Below, piece by piece: positions 8,112 through 16,850 of a stretch of 64,000 bases of DNA. The translations under genes and the position numbers were made by a program. Each line of letters opens with the position of its first letter. Within the stretch, counting starts at the first letter, position 1. Location: assembly GCF_900890705.1 (NCBI RefSeq), contig NZ_CAAHFH010000001.1, positions 310,001 to 374,000 on the forward strand. Direction: 5' to 3'. Source of the stretch: Pontiella sulfatireligans (GTDB lineage: Bacteria > Verrucomicrobiota > Kiritimatiellia > Kiritimatiellales > Pontiellaceae). The notes beneath the pieces were generated by a model. That model had not been told where the DNA came from. It was given only the letters and a program-made list of their open reading frames with translations, and searched no databases.

Positions 8112-9353
8112 TTACTTCCCGTTGAATTCCTTCACGGCGCCGAAGGCGGCAATGACGTTTTCGGCCGGTACTTCGGGAAGTATGTTGTGGATGGTGTTGA
8201 AGATGAAGCCGCCTCCCGGCGCAAAGATTTTGCAGCGTTCGAGCACGTGCTTGCGTACTTCTTCCGGCGTGGCTTTGTTCAGGATCGATGCGGTGTCGCA
8301 GCCGCCGCCCCAAAAGGTGATGTCGCTGCCGAACTCTGCTTTCAGTTTTTCGGGCTCCATTTCAAAGCAGTTGGTTTGAACGGGGTTGATGATGTCGTAT
8401 CCGGCTTCGATGAGGTCGGGCATAATGCGGTAGATGGAGCCGCAGGAGTGCAGGAAGGTTTTCATTTGCGAATTTTCATGCACAAAGGCGTTGAGCTGCG
8501 TATGGCGCGGTTTGAAGAGTTCCCGGTAGGTGTCGGGCGGCATGAAGAGTCCGCCGGTCGTTCCGAGGTCGTCGCCGAAACGCAGGATGTCGCAGCAGTC
8601 GCCGACGGCGTTGCAGACCTTTTCCAAGGTTTGGAGATGCATGGCCATAAGTGCGTCGAGCAGGCCTTCCACCTTTTCGGGCTCGGCCAGCAGATCCATC
8701 AGAAAGTTGTCGAGCTTGCGCAGGAAGGTTCCCCATTCAAAGAGGTTGCAGCCGCAGACGACCATCAGCGCTTTGTCGGTGCTTTCGCGCAGGCGCAGGG
8801 TGTTTTCGCGGAGCTTGGTCCAGAAGTCCGGGTCGGCGGCGTTGTCCCACGGGCTGTGGGCCAGGTTTTGCCAGAGCACCATGTTCATGGCTTTGGGCAA
8901 GCCGCTGTAGTCCGCAGGATAGTCGTCCTCGTAGGGAAAATAGGTTTGGTCGTAGAAGGCCCCGTCCGGCGGGCGGCGGGCAATTACGATGCCGTCGACT
9001 TCCACTTCGTTGGCTCCATCGGGCCGTTCCAATGGTTGGAACCACTTTGGGTACTGCGCGGTTGAGCCGTCGAGCATGGTGAAATCGTACCAGTCGTCAT
9101 CGGAAGTATTGAAGGTGCGGCCGACGTCGAGCACATCGCAACCCAGCGCGTTAAGCACATCGTCTTCCGGTTGGGCGAGCTGCTGTACGACATCGTAGAT
9201 GCGGGTGTGGCCGCCTTCGATGCCGAGCGCCTTTTTCAGTTTATTATATCCCATCGCCGAAATGCCGGAACTGGGATTGGAGCCCATGTCGATCGGAATC
9301 TGGTCGGTGTTCTGATGATTGATTGCCGCTAAAACGAGTTCTCTTGAAGTCAT
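8112..9353 (-). CDS. UroD/MtaA-like methyltransferase D
   Basis: 413 residues from the ATG at 9353 (MTSRELVLAAINHQ); an upstream in-frame codon at 9377 adds eight poorly supported residues. A UroD-superfamily methyltransferase with an intact FLHSCGS motif near residue 301 (the H-x-C of zinc-dependent members) and GGGCDT further on. The C-terminal half ends FNTIHNILPEVPAENV, a pattern common in the uncharacterised UroD-like methyltransferases of corrinoid operons. It lies downstream of the symporter and RhaM-like genes and is coupled to desaturase 2. The donor is unknown. Confidence 0.82.
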   Translation of the reverse strand: MTSRELVLAAINHQNTDQIPIDMGSNPSSGISAMGYNKLKKALGIEGGHTRIYDVVQQLAQPEDDVLNALGCDVLDVGRTFNTSDDDWYDFTMLDGSTAQYPKWFQPLERPDGANEVEVDGIVIARRPPDGAFYDQTYFPYEDDYPADYSGLPKAMNMVLWQNLAHSPWDNAADPDFWTKLRENTLRLRESTDKALMVVCGCNLFEWGTFLRKLDNFLMDLLAEPEKVEGLLDALMAMHLQTLEKVCNAVGDCCDILRFGDDLGTTGGLFMPPDTYRELFKPRHTQLNAFVHENSQMKTFLHSCGSIYRIMPDLIEAGYDIINPVQTNCFEMEPEKLKAEFGSDITFWGGGCDTASILNKATPEEVRKHVLERCKIFAPGGGFIFNTIHNILPEVPAENVIAAFGAVKEFNGK

Positions 9354-9369
9354 GTTTTTACCTGTTTTT

Positions 9370-9452
9370 TTAAACACGAAGGCACTAAGGTCTCAAAGAA
9401 GGAATGGGCAGTAGCTTCGTGATTCTTTGTGCTCTTCGTGTCTTTGTGTTTA
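9370..9452. repeat. Imperfect inverted word-like repeat (AACACGAAGGCAC class)
   Basis: The left arm starts TTAAACACGAAGGCACTAAG at 9370 and the right arm ends CTTCGTGTCTTTGTGTTTA at 9452, so the ends are inverted copies. It lies just upstream of methyltransferase D, mirroring the repeat at 2568-2633 upstream of methyltransferase A. Confidence 0.7.
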
Positions 9453-9459
9453 GCTATCT

Positions 9460-10221
9460 CTATTTCGAGATTCCATCCATCTTCGACCAGACGCCATCGG
9501 CATCGGGCAGGGGATCCTGGCAGGCGTCGGTGATTTTCCACCAGCGTTGATTGAAGGGGTCGGCCTTGTTCGCTTTGCCGTCTTTTTCAGCATCCGTGCC
9601 CACATATTCCACATAGAAAAATTCGAATAGCTCATCGCCCATTTCAACGAAGTAGATGGAGAAGTTGTGGTAGTTTCCGCGAGCCATCTGGTCGGTGACG
9701 CCCGGCCACACGCTTTGGTGCAGCATGCGGTATTCCTGTTCCCGCTCCGGTTTAACGCGGGTGACCATCGCGAGGCGGTCAGGATCATCAATGGGTTTTG
9801 CACCGTGGATATAATTGATCCACTCCATCTGCAGCCAAACGTCGCCATACCGCTTCGCGCGCGGATGTGGAGCAACCAGCGCTTCCAATGTTTGGGTGGC
9901 CTTTACCGATTCAAAATCCTGAACAGCTTCGAGATAGTTGTCGCCGTCATAGTCGAAATAAACCATGACCCAGGTTTTCCCCTGCAGCTCTTTCGAGTAG
10001 GTGCTTAGGTTGGTGATGTCGGCCTTCTTGAATGCTTTGGCCGCTTTCTTTTCATTGAGCGTTTTGAGCGCGGACGCCAGCTCTTCGGTTTTCCCGTCCT
10101 TGGCAACCGCAATCAGCCCGACATGGGTCTGCTTGCCGGATTGCAGATAGCTTTCGTAGGGGGAGAATGCAAAGACCGGTAGAGCGAGCAATGCGAGCGC
10201 GGCAGCAAGTAGCGATTTCAT
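9460..10221 (-). CDS. Secreted L-rhamnose-mutarotase-like (RhaM/DUF718) protein
   Basis: 253 residues from ATG 10221. A signal peptide is clear (MKSLLAAALALLALPVFAFS). The rest resembles the dimeric alpha-beta-barrel RhaM/DUF718 fold, especially MVTRVKPEREQEYRMLHQSV and WPGVTDQMARGNYHNFSIYF near residues 155-200, the region that carries the RhaM active-site tyrosine and histidine. The protein is longer than typical RhaM (about 105 residues), with an extra N-terminal region (about 25-145) that looks like a second related domain. Its ATG overlaps the symporter stop (TAATG) and follows a perfect GGAGGT, so the two genes are coupled. It may handle the compound the symporter imports. Confidence 0.7.
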   Translation of the reverse strand: MKSLLAAALALLALPVFAFSPYESYLQSGKQTHVGLIAVAKDGKTEELASALKTLNEKKAAKAFKKADITNLSTYSKELQGKTWVMVYFDYDGDNYLEAVQDFESVKATQTLEALVAPHPRAKRYGDVWLQMEWINYIHGAKPIDDPDRLAMVTRVKPEREQEYRMLHQSVWPGVTDQMARGNYHNFSIYFVEMGDELFEFFYVEYVGTDAEKDGKANKADPFNQRWWKITDACQDPLPDADGVWSKMDGISK

Positions 10222-11945
10222 TATTCGACCTCCAATGTCGGGTTGCAATGGGCTTCGATTTTTGCGGCGGCCTCGGGGTTGGCCGTTTTCCATGCGTTGA
10301 TTTTTTCAGCGGACGGGGCGCGGAAAATGAAGTAGATGATGCAGGCAATGGTCATGACAGCGACGGACTGGAACTTGTAGTTCATAAGCCCGCGTGCTCC
10401 TTTGATTCGGAGCGGCGTCATTGGGGAATCCCAGACGAGTTTGAGGTTTTCTTCCGTGTTCGTATCTTCACCAAGCAGGGAAACGACGACCATGATAATG
10501 ATGCAGATCAGGCAGAGCAGACCGGCCGCATGCATGAACAGCATGCTCCAGCCGGTGTGCTCTTTTAGCAGGTCGAGCGCAAAGACAATCAGGCCCATGG
10601 CGAATCCTGCCCAGAGCGTGATCGCTCCGGCTTTAGCCGTCGCGCGCTTCCAGAAGATGCCGACCATGAATACGGCGGTGATCGGCGGGGAGATGTAGCA
10701 GATCATTGAGGCAATCGCGCCGTAGATGGAATCAAACTTTCCAATGATTGGAGACCAAATGATGGCCAGGATCACGCCGCAAACGGTGGCAATGCGGCCG
10801 ATGTGCACCAGCTTTTTATCGGAGGTTTCGGGTTTGAAGCGTTTGTAGAGGTCGAAAGCAAAGAGCGTCGCAATCGAGTTGAGTGCGCCTGCGATGGTGC
10901 CCATCAGCGCCGCCAGCAGCGCCGCAACAATCAGTCCGCGGAATCCGGACGGCAGCAGATTCATCACCATGTGCGCAAAGGCCTCCTTGCTGTCGGCCAG
11001 TTCAGGGAGCAGGCCTTTGTTGATCAGCGCCAGACAGAGCAGGCCGGGCAGTACGAACAGGAACATGGGCAGCAGTTTCAGCATGCCGGCGAACATCGCA
11101 CCGGCCTTGCCATGGTTTTCGTCCTTTGCGCCGAGTACGCGCTGGACGATGGTTTGGTCGGTGCACCAATACCAGATTCCAATCACTGGATATCCAATCA
11201 CAACCGCATGCCATGGCATATGGCTGAAGTCGCCGGACGGACGAAGCACGGAGATCATATTCGGGCCGACGGTATCTTCCAGCACGCCCCAGCCGCCCAG
11301 TTTCATGAAGGCGAAGGTCGTAACGATGGCCGAGCCGATCAAAAGGGTGGTGGTCTGGATGGCGTCGGTCAAGGTTACCGCGAGCAGGCCGCCAACCACG
11401 ACGTAGAGGCCGGTGGCTACGGCGATCATGATCATGGTCGGCATCAGCTGCGCAACCTCGGTTCCAAAGCCGAGCATGGCGTTGATGACCACCGCGCCGG
11501 CATAGAGCGAGACGCCGATGTGAATGAACACGGCCGAGATGATCGACAGGAAGGCGAGGAAGTCGCGGCAGTTTCGGTTGAAGCGTTTTTCAAGGAAGTC
11601 GGGCAGGGTGGTCACATGGGCCCGCAGGTAGAACGGGACAAAGAAGACCGCGAGGATCACCAGCGTGAAGACGGCCGCTAGCTCAAAGTTGGCGTAGGCC
11701 AGCCCGCTTCTATATCCCTCTTCGCAGAGCGCCACAATGTGGACCGTTGAAATGTTGGTGGAAAACAGCGATAGGCCAATGATCGGCCACTTCAGTGTTC
11801 GGGCGGCCAAAAAGTAGGCGCCGTCGTCGCGTTCGAGGCCCAGTTTGGCCGCTTTTCGCTTCTGCATCCAGGCCGCGCCACAACCGACGGACAGCACCAG
11901 CACCACATAGGCGATGAGAATTCCAAAATCCAGTACGTTTAGCAT
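10221..11945 (-). CDS. Sodium:solute symporter (SSS family)
   Basis: 574 residues, about 14 membrane segments. It fits the SSS/SLC5 family (the FFVPFYLRAHVTTLPDFLEKR region and the usual length of 500-600). SSS members co-transport sugars, proline, pantothenate, choline-like or carboxylate compounds with sodium. The combination with a RhaM-like protein and two AraC regulators hints at a sugar or methylated polar compound, but the sequence alone does not decide. First gene of the leftward run symporter, RhaM-like, methyltransferase D, desaturase 2, UroD-thioredoxin, CobW; divergent from AraC 2. Confidence 0.85.
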   Translation of the reverse strand: MLNVLDFGILIAYVVLVLSVGCGAAWMQKRKAAKLGLERDDGAYFLAARTLKWPIIGLSLFSTNISTVHIVALCEEGYRSGLAYANFELAAVFTLVILAVFFVPFYLRAHVTTLPDFLEKRFNRNCRDFLAFLSIISAVFIHIGVSLYAGAVVINAMLGFGTEVAQLMPTMIMIAVATGLYVVVGGLLAVTLTDAIQTTTLLIGSAIVTTFAFMKLGGWGVLEDTVGPNMISVLRPSGDFSHMPWHAVVIGYPVIGIWYWCTDQTIVQRVLGAKDENHGKAGAMFAGMLKLLPMFLFVLPGLLCLALINKGLLPELADSKEAFAHMVMNLLPSGFRGLIVAALLAALMGTIAGALNSIATLFAFDLYKRFKPETSDKKLVHIGRIATVCGVILAIIWSPIIGKFDSIYGAIASMICYISPPITAVFMVGIFWKRATAKAGAITLWAGFAMGLIVFALDLLKEHTGWSMLFMHAAGLLCLICIIIMVVVSLLGEDTNTEENLKLVWDSPMTPLRIKGARGLMNYKFQSVAVMTIACIIYFIFRAPSAEKINAWKTANPEAAAKIEAHCNPTLEVE

Positions 11946-12043
11946 AAGTTCCCTTTTCCGTTACCAATCCCTAAATCAGATGTTTTGTTATACATGATTT
12001 ACAATACATTGCTTTCATATTTCCCCAGTGGTAAATTTCCGAC

Positions 12044-12985
12044 ATGTGTGAATCCAGTGGAATAATCAGTTACGGGCATATCGAGAACAAACTCATGTAT
12101 CCGCACACCAATCCGGGCATGGAAATTGTTTTGGCGGAGCTGGGGCGCTTGGACTGGGCGGTTGAGCGAATCCCCGAAAGCCTGAATCCGGGATCGGTGT
12201 TTTTCACACTTCCATGGCAGGTGCACGGCAGCCTCAAGGTGAGGGAGCCCCGGAATAAAATTTTCTTTGTTCTGTTTGAGCTCGCTCAAATAGAAAAACC
12301 GAAAAAGGCGCGCCTCGGGTTTCCGGCATCACTGGGGTTTAGTGCTGCAGAAGAAAAACTGGTCAGTGATATTCTGGTTCCGGCGCAGCGCCATTCGTGG
12401 CCGGCATCCGGCCTGCTGCGCGATCTGTTTCCGAAACTGATTCAAAAGTTGAACGGAAACACGCGGATCGAGGCCGTCGCGGCAAACGCCTTGCTTCGGG
12501 CCATTATCGTAGAGCTGGCAGGCATTGTAGATAGTGCTCCCGCATCACTCAGGCACATGACTCCGACCATGACGCGCGTTCAACAATTTTTGCAAACGGT
12601 TGTTTCATCGCTGGATCACCCATGGACGTTGGATGAAATGGCGAGCAGCTGTTCCATGAAACGGACCCATTTTGCAAACAGCTGCAAGCAGCTGACCGGC
12701 TATCCGCCTATGCTGTATCTTAACCGTGTTCGGTTTGAGCGAGCCTGTGAGCTGCTCAAGACTACAGAAACGCCCATCACGGACATTGCTTTTGAGTGCG
12801 GCTATAACACGAGTCAATATTTTGCAGAGTCCTTTAAGCGGTTTTCGCGCATGACGCCTTCTGACTATCGTAGTCATCTGCCGCAGCTCGATGCCATTAT
12901 GGCAAGCAATTGGAATCATCCCGAAGAACGTTCCATAGAGGATGAGATAGAGCGGTCGTCACGCCTGTCCTGCGGACGGAACTGA
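12044..12985 (+). CDS. AraC-family transcriptional regulator 2
   Basis: 313 residues. The N-terminal half is a divergent ligand domain. The C-terminal AraC DNA-binding domain spans about 185-285, with LDEMASSCSMKRTHFANSCK as the first helix-turn-helix and ITDIAFECGYNTSQYFAESF as the second. It is divergent from the symporter operon across a 98-base AT-rich gap (11946-12043) and likely regulates it. Its last 27 bases overlap the end of the convergent DUF1638 gene. Confidence 0.87.
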   Translation: MCESSGIISYGHIENKLMYPHTNPGMEIVLAELGRLDWAVERIPESLNPGSVFFTLPWQVHGSLKVREPRNKIFFVLFELAQIEKPKKARLGFPASLGFSAAEEKLVSDILVPAQRHSWPASGLLRDLFPKLIQKLNGNTRIEAVAANALLRAIIVELAGIVDSAPASLRHMTPTMTRVQQFLQTVVSSLDHPWTLDEMASSCSMKRTHFANSCKQLTGYPPMLYLNRVRFERACELLKTTETPITDIAFECGYNTSQYFAESFKRFSRMTPSDYRSHLPQLDAIMASNWNHPEERSIEDEIERSSRLSCGRN

Positions 12986-13714
12986 TTTTACGATGTTTTC
13001 ATTATGGCTGGCGGCAACTTCGGATCCGGGGGCGACGGTTAGAAAATCTTCGTTATCCCAGTCGCCGTTAAGCAGACGACGGATGAGGGTAAGGTTGCCG
13101 GCGGTTTTTTCGTAGGTCCAGTGTCTTTCCACAGCTTCCTGTTTAGACAACGTTTCGAATCGGTCGTCGGGTTCGACGCCCATTTCGATGAAGGTGATCT
13201 GCGAATAGTTTTTCTTTGTGTCGCACAGTTCTTCCCAGAGGAATTCGGCGTTGTCCTCTCCATACTGCTCAACCAGTTCTTCGTAGGTCTGGTCCATGCC
13301 CATTTGGTTTGGAATGGAAAGCGGCTTGAGTTCCTCCGAAACATAATCCCGTTCAATCCATCCGGTGGTTTTGAAGTAGGTTCCCGGATGGGCATTGAAG
13401 TAGTCCTGATATTTCTGGCGACTTCCGAAAAAGAGGGTGATGCAATCGTGGGCGCGGGTCAGGATCAGCTTGGTGTTGCGGGCTTTCAGTCCGACGAGGC
13501 CGTTGTTGCAGAGGGCATAACCTAGAATAATCGTGTCGTAATTTTGTTCCGAGGCGGCATCAACCTGCGCCTGTATGCGCTTGAGCATTTCTTCGGTCGG
13601 AATGTCGTGCAGGCCCTTCTGCAGAAACTCCACGTCAATCTGATGGGGCGACTGCTCGAGCAGGAACTCCATCTCCCGAAAAAAGATCTCACAACTGATC
13701 AGCTTAAATTTCAT
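12959..13714 (-). CDS. DUF1638-family protein
   Basis: 251 residues beginning MKFKLISCEIFFREMEFLLE. It matches the DUF1638 pattern: a short N-terminal strand followed by TIILGYALCNNG and LILTRAHDCITLFFGSR. DUF1638 genes are often found beside corrinoid protein and RACo genes; their function is not known to me. Here it is the third gene after the corrinoid protein and the reactivator. Cysteines near residues 8 and 69 and the histidine of RAHDC could bind metal. Its 3' end overlaps the AraC 2 gene by 27 bases on the other strand. Confidence 0.75.
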   Translation of the reverse strand: MKFKLISCEIFFREMEFLLEQSPHQIDVEFLQKGLHDIPTEEMLKRIQAQVDAASEQNYDTIILGYALCNNGLVGLKARNTKLILTRAHDCITLFFGSRQKYQDYFNAHPGTYFKTTGWIERDYVSEELKPLSIPNQMGMDQTYEELVEQYGEDNAEFLWEELCDTKKNYSQITFIEMGVEPDDRFETLSKQEAVERHWTYEKTAGNLTLIRRLLNGDWDNEDFLTVAPGSEVAASHNENIVKSVPSAGQA

Positions 13715-13735
13715 GACGGCTCATACAAAAATATA

Positions 13736-13814
13736 GGCAGAATAATTCAGCGGCAGAATGATTCCGGTTCATCGGTTGAAAGGGAAAATTATTTTACCGC
13801 TAAATTATTCTGCC
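13736..13814. repeat. 18-bp inverted repeat at the end of the RACo gene
   Basis: GGCAGAATAATTCAGCGG at 13736-13753 is matched in inverted orientation at 13797-13814 with one mismatch. The right arm includes the last codons and stop of the RACo gene, and the left arm lies 22 bases before the DUF1638 start. In the transcript this makes an 18-bp stem with a 43-base loop between the two genes, a plausible processing or attenuation site. Confidence 0.7.
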
Positions 13815-15454
13815 TTATCGGTTCCCATGCTCGGAAAGTCATCTTCTTCAAGGTTGGGGATGGCGAGGGCTTCTTGGAAGTGGTTGGTGAAATGGTCGGT
13901 TTGGTTGAGGGTGACGATCTCGGGTTTTTTGATGAGTTCGAGATAGGCCTGTTCGGTGCTTTGGTCGAGCAGGGCGAGGGCCGCGCCGGCGAGCGAACCG
14001 TTGCCGATGACCTCATATTTCTCGGTTCCAATGTCTGGAAGCAGTCCGATGCAAATGGCGTTTTCGAGGTTGATGTGCTTGGCGAAGCCTCCAGCCAAAA
14101 CGATGTGGTCGATCTCCTGCACGGTTTTACCCAGCTCGGCCAGCAGCGATTTTAGTCCGCCGTAGATGGCCGCCTTGGCCTTGAGGATTTCGGCAATGTC
14201 GCCTTCGGTGATGGTGATCGACTCACCGGTGGCGGAAAGCTCCGGTGCAACCAGCATGCAGGCGTGCATGTTGCAGACCGATTCGTAGCGAAAGTTTTTC
14301 CGAAGCATTTCAACGTCGTAGCGACCCATCATGTTGATGAGTTTGCAACGGAAGCCGTCGGCGATAAAGTCGATGATGGCGGAGCCACATAAGCCCATGG
14401 GATTGGGTTCGCCGATGACGGTCAGTTCGAAATCGAGGTTTGCATCGTATTTGATGGTGTCGATAGCGCGGCTGGCGGCGCGCGCGCCGTGCAGGAGTCC
14501 GGCGCCTTCGAAAGCGGGCCCGGCGGCGGTGGCGCAGGCGGAGATTTTTCCGTCGAGACAGGCGGCCATTTCGCCGTTGGTTCCGATGTCAATGAGCACG
14601 GTCAGTCCGCTGTTTTTCCAAAGGTTGGAAGCGTACAGGTCGGAGGTGATGTCGCCCCCGACATAACCGGAGATCGCCGGGACGTCTTCGACGAGCGCGC
14701 CGGGGTTGATGTCAATGCCGAGTTCGGTGGCGGTGCTTTTGAAAAAATGGCTGACCGGTTTGAAAGGAATTGTTCCAATGCTGACTGGGGACACACCAAA
14801 GAAAATGTGCATCATCACGGTGTTGCCGGAGACCGCCAAATGGACGATTTCTTCTGGGGCAGTGCCGGTTCCGGCGCATAGCTTGTGGATCAGAGGGTTT
14901 AGCGTGTGACCGATTACCAGTTCCTGCAGCGCTTCAAGCTGGCCTTCGGTGTTGCAGAGCGAGATGCGCGAAACCACATCGTCGGCCTTGAGGATCTGCT
15001 GGTTGTAGAGCGATTCGCGGCTGAGCACTTTGCCAGTCTTCAGATCCAGCAGCGCGGCCACCACGGTTGTGGTGCCAACATCGACGGCAACGCCGCAACC
15101 CACTTTAAAACGAGGGTTGAAGGCATGTTCGGGGATTTCCATTTCGTCAGCAATGCGTGCGCCGTCGAAGGAGATCACGGATGAACGGGGGATGAAGAAT
15201 TCCGCATTCTCGCTAAGCACTTTGGTCTGGCAGGAGAGCACTTCGCGACGTTGTTCGGGGAGCACCTCTATTTCTTCGTCAAAGACGCGGTAGCGACCTT
15301 CGCCGAGCAGGACATTACAGCTGGCGCAAGAACCGCGCCCTCCGCATTTGGCATCGATGTGCCAGCCCGCTTTGCGCGCCAGCTCCAAAACGGAACGGTC
15401 ACTGTCGGATTCGACAGCGACCGATCGTCCATTGAAATGGATCTTGATGGTCAT
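13805..15454 (-). CDS. Corrinoid activation protein (RACo, [2Fe-2S] + ASKHA ATPase)
   Basis: 549 residues from the ATG at 15454; the frame stays open for 31 codons upstream, but that part overlaps the preceding gene. Residues 1-90 are a plant-type ferredoxin domain with cysteines at 37, 43, 46 and 75. After a linker comes the ASKHA ATPase core (GVAVDVGTTTVVAALL, LIDIGTNGEMA, VLAGGFAKHI), the DUF4445/RACo architecture. RACo enzymes use ATP to re-reduce Co(II) corrinoids to the active Co(I) state. It lies 4 bases after the corrinoid protein stop, and its target is surely that protein. Confidence 0.92.
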   Translation of the reverse strand: MTIKIHFNGRSVAVESDSDRSVLELARKAGWHIDAKCGGRGSCASCNVLLGEGRYRVFDEEIEVLPEQRREVLSCQTKVLSENAEFFIPRSSVISFDGARIADEMEIPEHAFNPRFKVGCGVAVDVGTTTVVAALLDLKTGKVLSRESLYNQQILKADDVVSRISLCNTEGQLEALQELVIGHTLNPLIHKLCAGTGTAPEEIVHLAVSGNTVMMHIFFGVSPVSIGTIPFKPVSHFFKSTATELGIDINPGALVEDVPAISGYVGGDITSDLYASNLWKNSGLTVLIDIGTNGEMAACLDGKISACATAAGPAFEGAGLLHGARAASRAIDTIKYDANLDFELTVIGEPNPMGLCGSAIIDFIADGFRCKLINMMGRYDVEMLRKNFRYESVCNMHACMLVAPELSATGESITITEGDIAEILKAKAAIYGGLKSLLAELGKTVQEIDHIVLAGGFAKHINLENAICIGLLPDIGTEKYEVIGNGSLAGAALALLDQSTEQAYLELIKKPEIVTLNQTDHFTNHFQEALAIPNLEEDDFPSMGTDKAE

Positions 15455-15458
15455 ACGG

Positions 15459-16085
15459 TTAGGCGGCAATGCCGAGGGCATCCTTGGTGGCCTTAACGGC
15501 CGTGTTGGCATCGTCGGAGTAACCGTCTGCGCCGATTTCGTTGGCATAGTCCTGCGTCACCGGGGCACCGCCGATCAGGATTTTGGCGCCGCAACCGGAC
15601 AGGCTGGAGACGACTTCCTTCATATAGGGCATGGTGGTGGTGAGCAGGGCGCTGAGCAGAATAACCTGTGCGCCGCCTTCAACCGCTTCCTTGTATTTGT
15701 CGACATCGCAGTCGACGCCGAGGTCCATCACTTCGAAGCCTGCGCCTTTGAGCATCATGGCGACGAGGTTCTTGCCGATATCGTGCAGATCGCCCTTTAC
15801 GGTTCCGATGGCCACTTTGCCGATCGGCTCGTGTCCGGCTTCCTGAAGGAGCGGGTCGAGCAGATCCAGTCCGGCTTGCATGGCGCGGGCGGCAATCAGC
15901 ATTTCCGGCACATAGGCTTCGTTGCGCGAAAACCGGTCGCCGATTTCCGACATGGCCGGAACCATGGAATCCATCAGAATGCTTTCGACGTTCACATTGG
16001 CATCGATATCTTCTTGAACCAATACCGCAACATCTTTGCGTTTACCTTTTAAAACAGCTTCATACAGTGCTTCATTCCTAGCCAT
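15459..16085 (-). CDS. Corrinoid (B12-binding) methyltransferase protein, MtaC/MttC type
   Basis: 208 residues. The N-terminal four-helix cap (about 1-88) is followed by the Rossmann B12 domain with D-x-H-x-x-G as GDLHDIGKN; His101 would be the lower cobalt ligand. LLSALLTTTMPYM and the GGAPV loop are also typical. The protein carries a methyl group on cobalt between a substrate methyltransferase and an acceptor enzyme. It is the only corrinoid protein here, so up to four UroD-type enzymes may share it. GGAG lies 8 bases before the ATG. First gene of corrinoid-RACo-DUF1638. Confidence 0.93.
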   Translation of the reverse strand: MARNEALYEAVLKGKRKDVAVLVQEDIDANVNVESILMDSMVPAMSEIGDRFSRNEAYVPEMLIAARAMQAGLDLLDPLLQEAGHEPIGKVAIGTVKGDLHDIGKNLVAMMLKGAGFEVMDLGVDCDVDKYKEAVEGGAQVILLSALLTTTMPYMKEVVSSLSGCGAKILIGGAPVTQDYANEIGADGYSDDANTAVKATKDALGIAA

Positions 16086-16585
16086 GGATAAATCTCCTTT
16101 GCGTGATCGTTAATTCAGTACAGAAGTTAATCAATGTGTTCAAAAAAAAATAGCACTAACAGAACAAAAAATAGTGCGATCTTGCTGAATATTCATGCAT
16201 TGCGGTTACGTATATGCTTTGTCATCGGTGAGGTTGGCCGAAATGATATGTCAATCTTGCCAAAGCGAATAGGCTTTCCCTCCCAAAGGGGGGTGAGGTT
16301 AACCCGGATATTTCACGAGCTGTCATTTTTGACCACGAAGTCGCGAAGCACACGAAAAACACGCTGCACGGGGCTTTTTTTTTGGACGGGATGGACACGA
16401 TCCACTGGATTTAGGCAGGCGTTGCCATGCTCCCTCCGTTGTTTTTTCGGTACACTGCGGCTTTTCGTGTGTTGAAGAAGTGGATGGACGGGTTGCTCAT
16501 ACTAGACCCTTGGCCAAATCCTAAGCCTGTTACGGGGGGAAATGGATTTCCTATATGAGGTGTTTGGAAGGGGTGCAATGACCGA
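16086..16585. other. 500-base gene-free stretch upstream of the corrinoid gene
   Basis: No credible gene is seen. The part next to the corrinoid gene must hold its promoter. Around 16331-16362 there is a CACGAAGTCGCGAAGCACAC run, a further degenerate member of the word-like repeat class at 2568 and 9370. No B12 riboswitch box could be recognised. Confidence 0.5.
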
Positions 16586-16850
16586 TCAGGCCAGCATGGC
16601 TTCACCGACGCCAAGCCACGCTTCGGCTTCTTCGAGGGTATTGAATAGCCGCATATCGAAGGCCACCCGTTTTTGTGCCTGAGTAATCCAGAGATCGATG
16701 ACCGCCTGCGTCAGTCCCGGGTGGCACACGATAACGCCGACCGGCAGGATCGCCGTCCGAACACGTTCGACTTCCTTGGGTTCACCCATTACTGCGACCG
16801 CACCCGGCAAACGGCTTGGCTTATTTCCTGATCCAGCAGGATGGGGGTGC
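16586..16850 (-). pseudogene. C-terminal fragment of a STAS/SpoIIAA-like protein
   Basis: About 85 residues read leftwards up to a normal stop. The end, with RLFNTLEEAEAWLG after a TQAVIDLWITQAQKRVAF stretch, resembles the C-terminus of STAS/SEC14-type small proteins, where the last helix reads F-x-x-x-E-E-A-x-x-W-L. Homology-like sequence begins abruptly near 16850, where a different gene fragment starts on the other strand, so the 5' part has been lost. Family assignment is tentative; a short real gene starting at ATG 16791 cannot be excluded. Confidence 0.4.

Noticed and set aside
16086-16300. Cobalamin riboswitch upstream of the corrinoid protein gene
   Set aside because: No B12-box-like conserved sequence could be recognised on the leftward strand in this gap.
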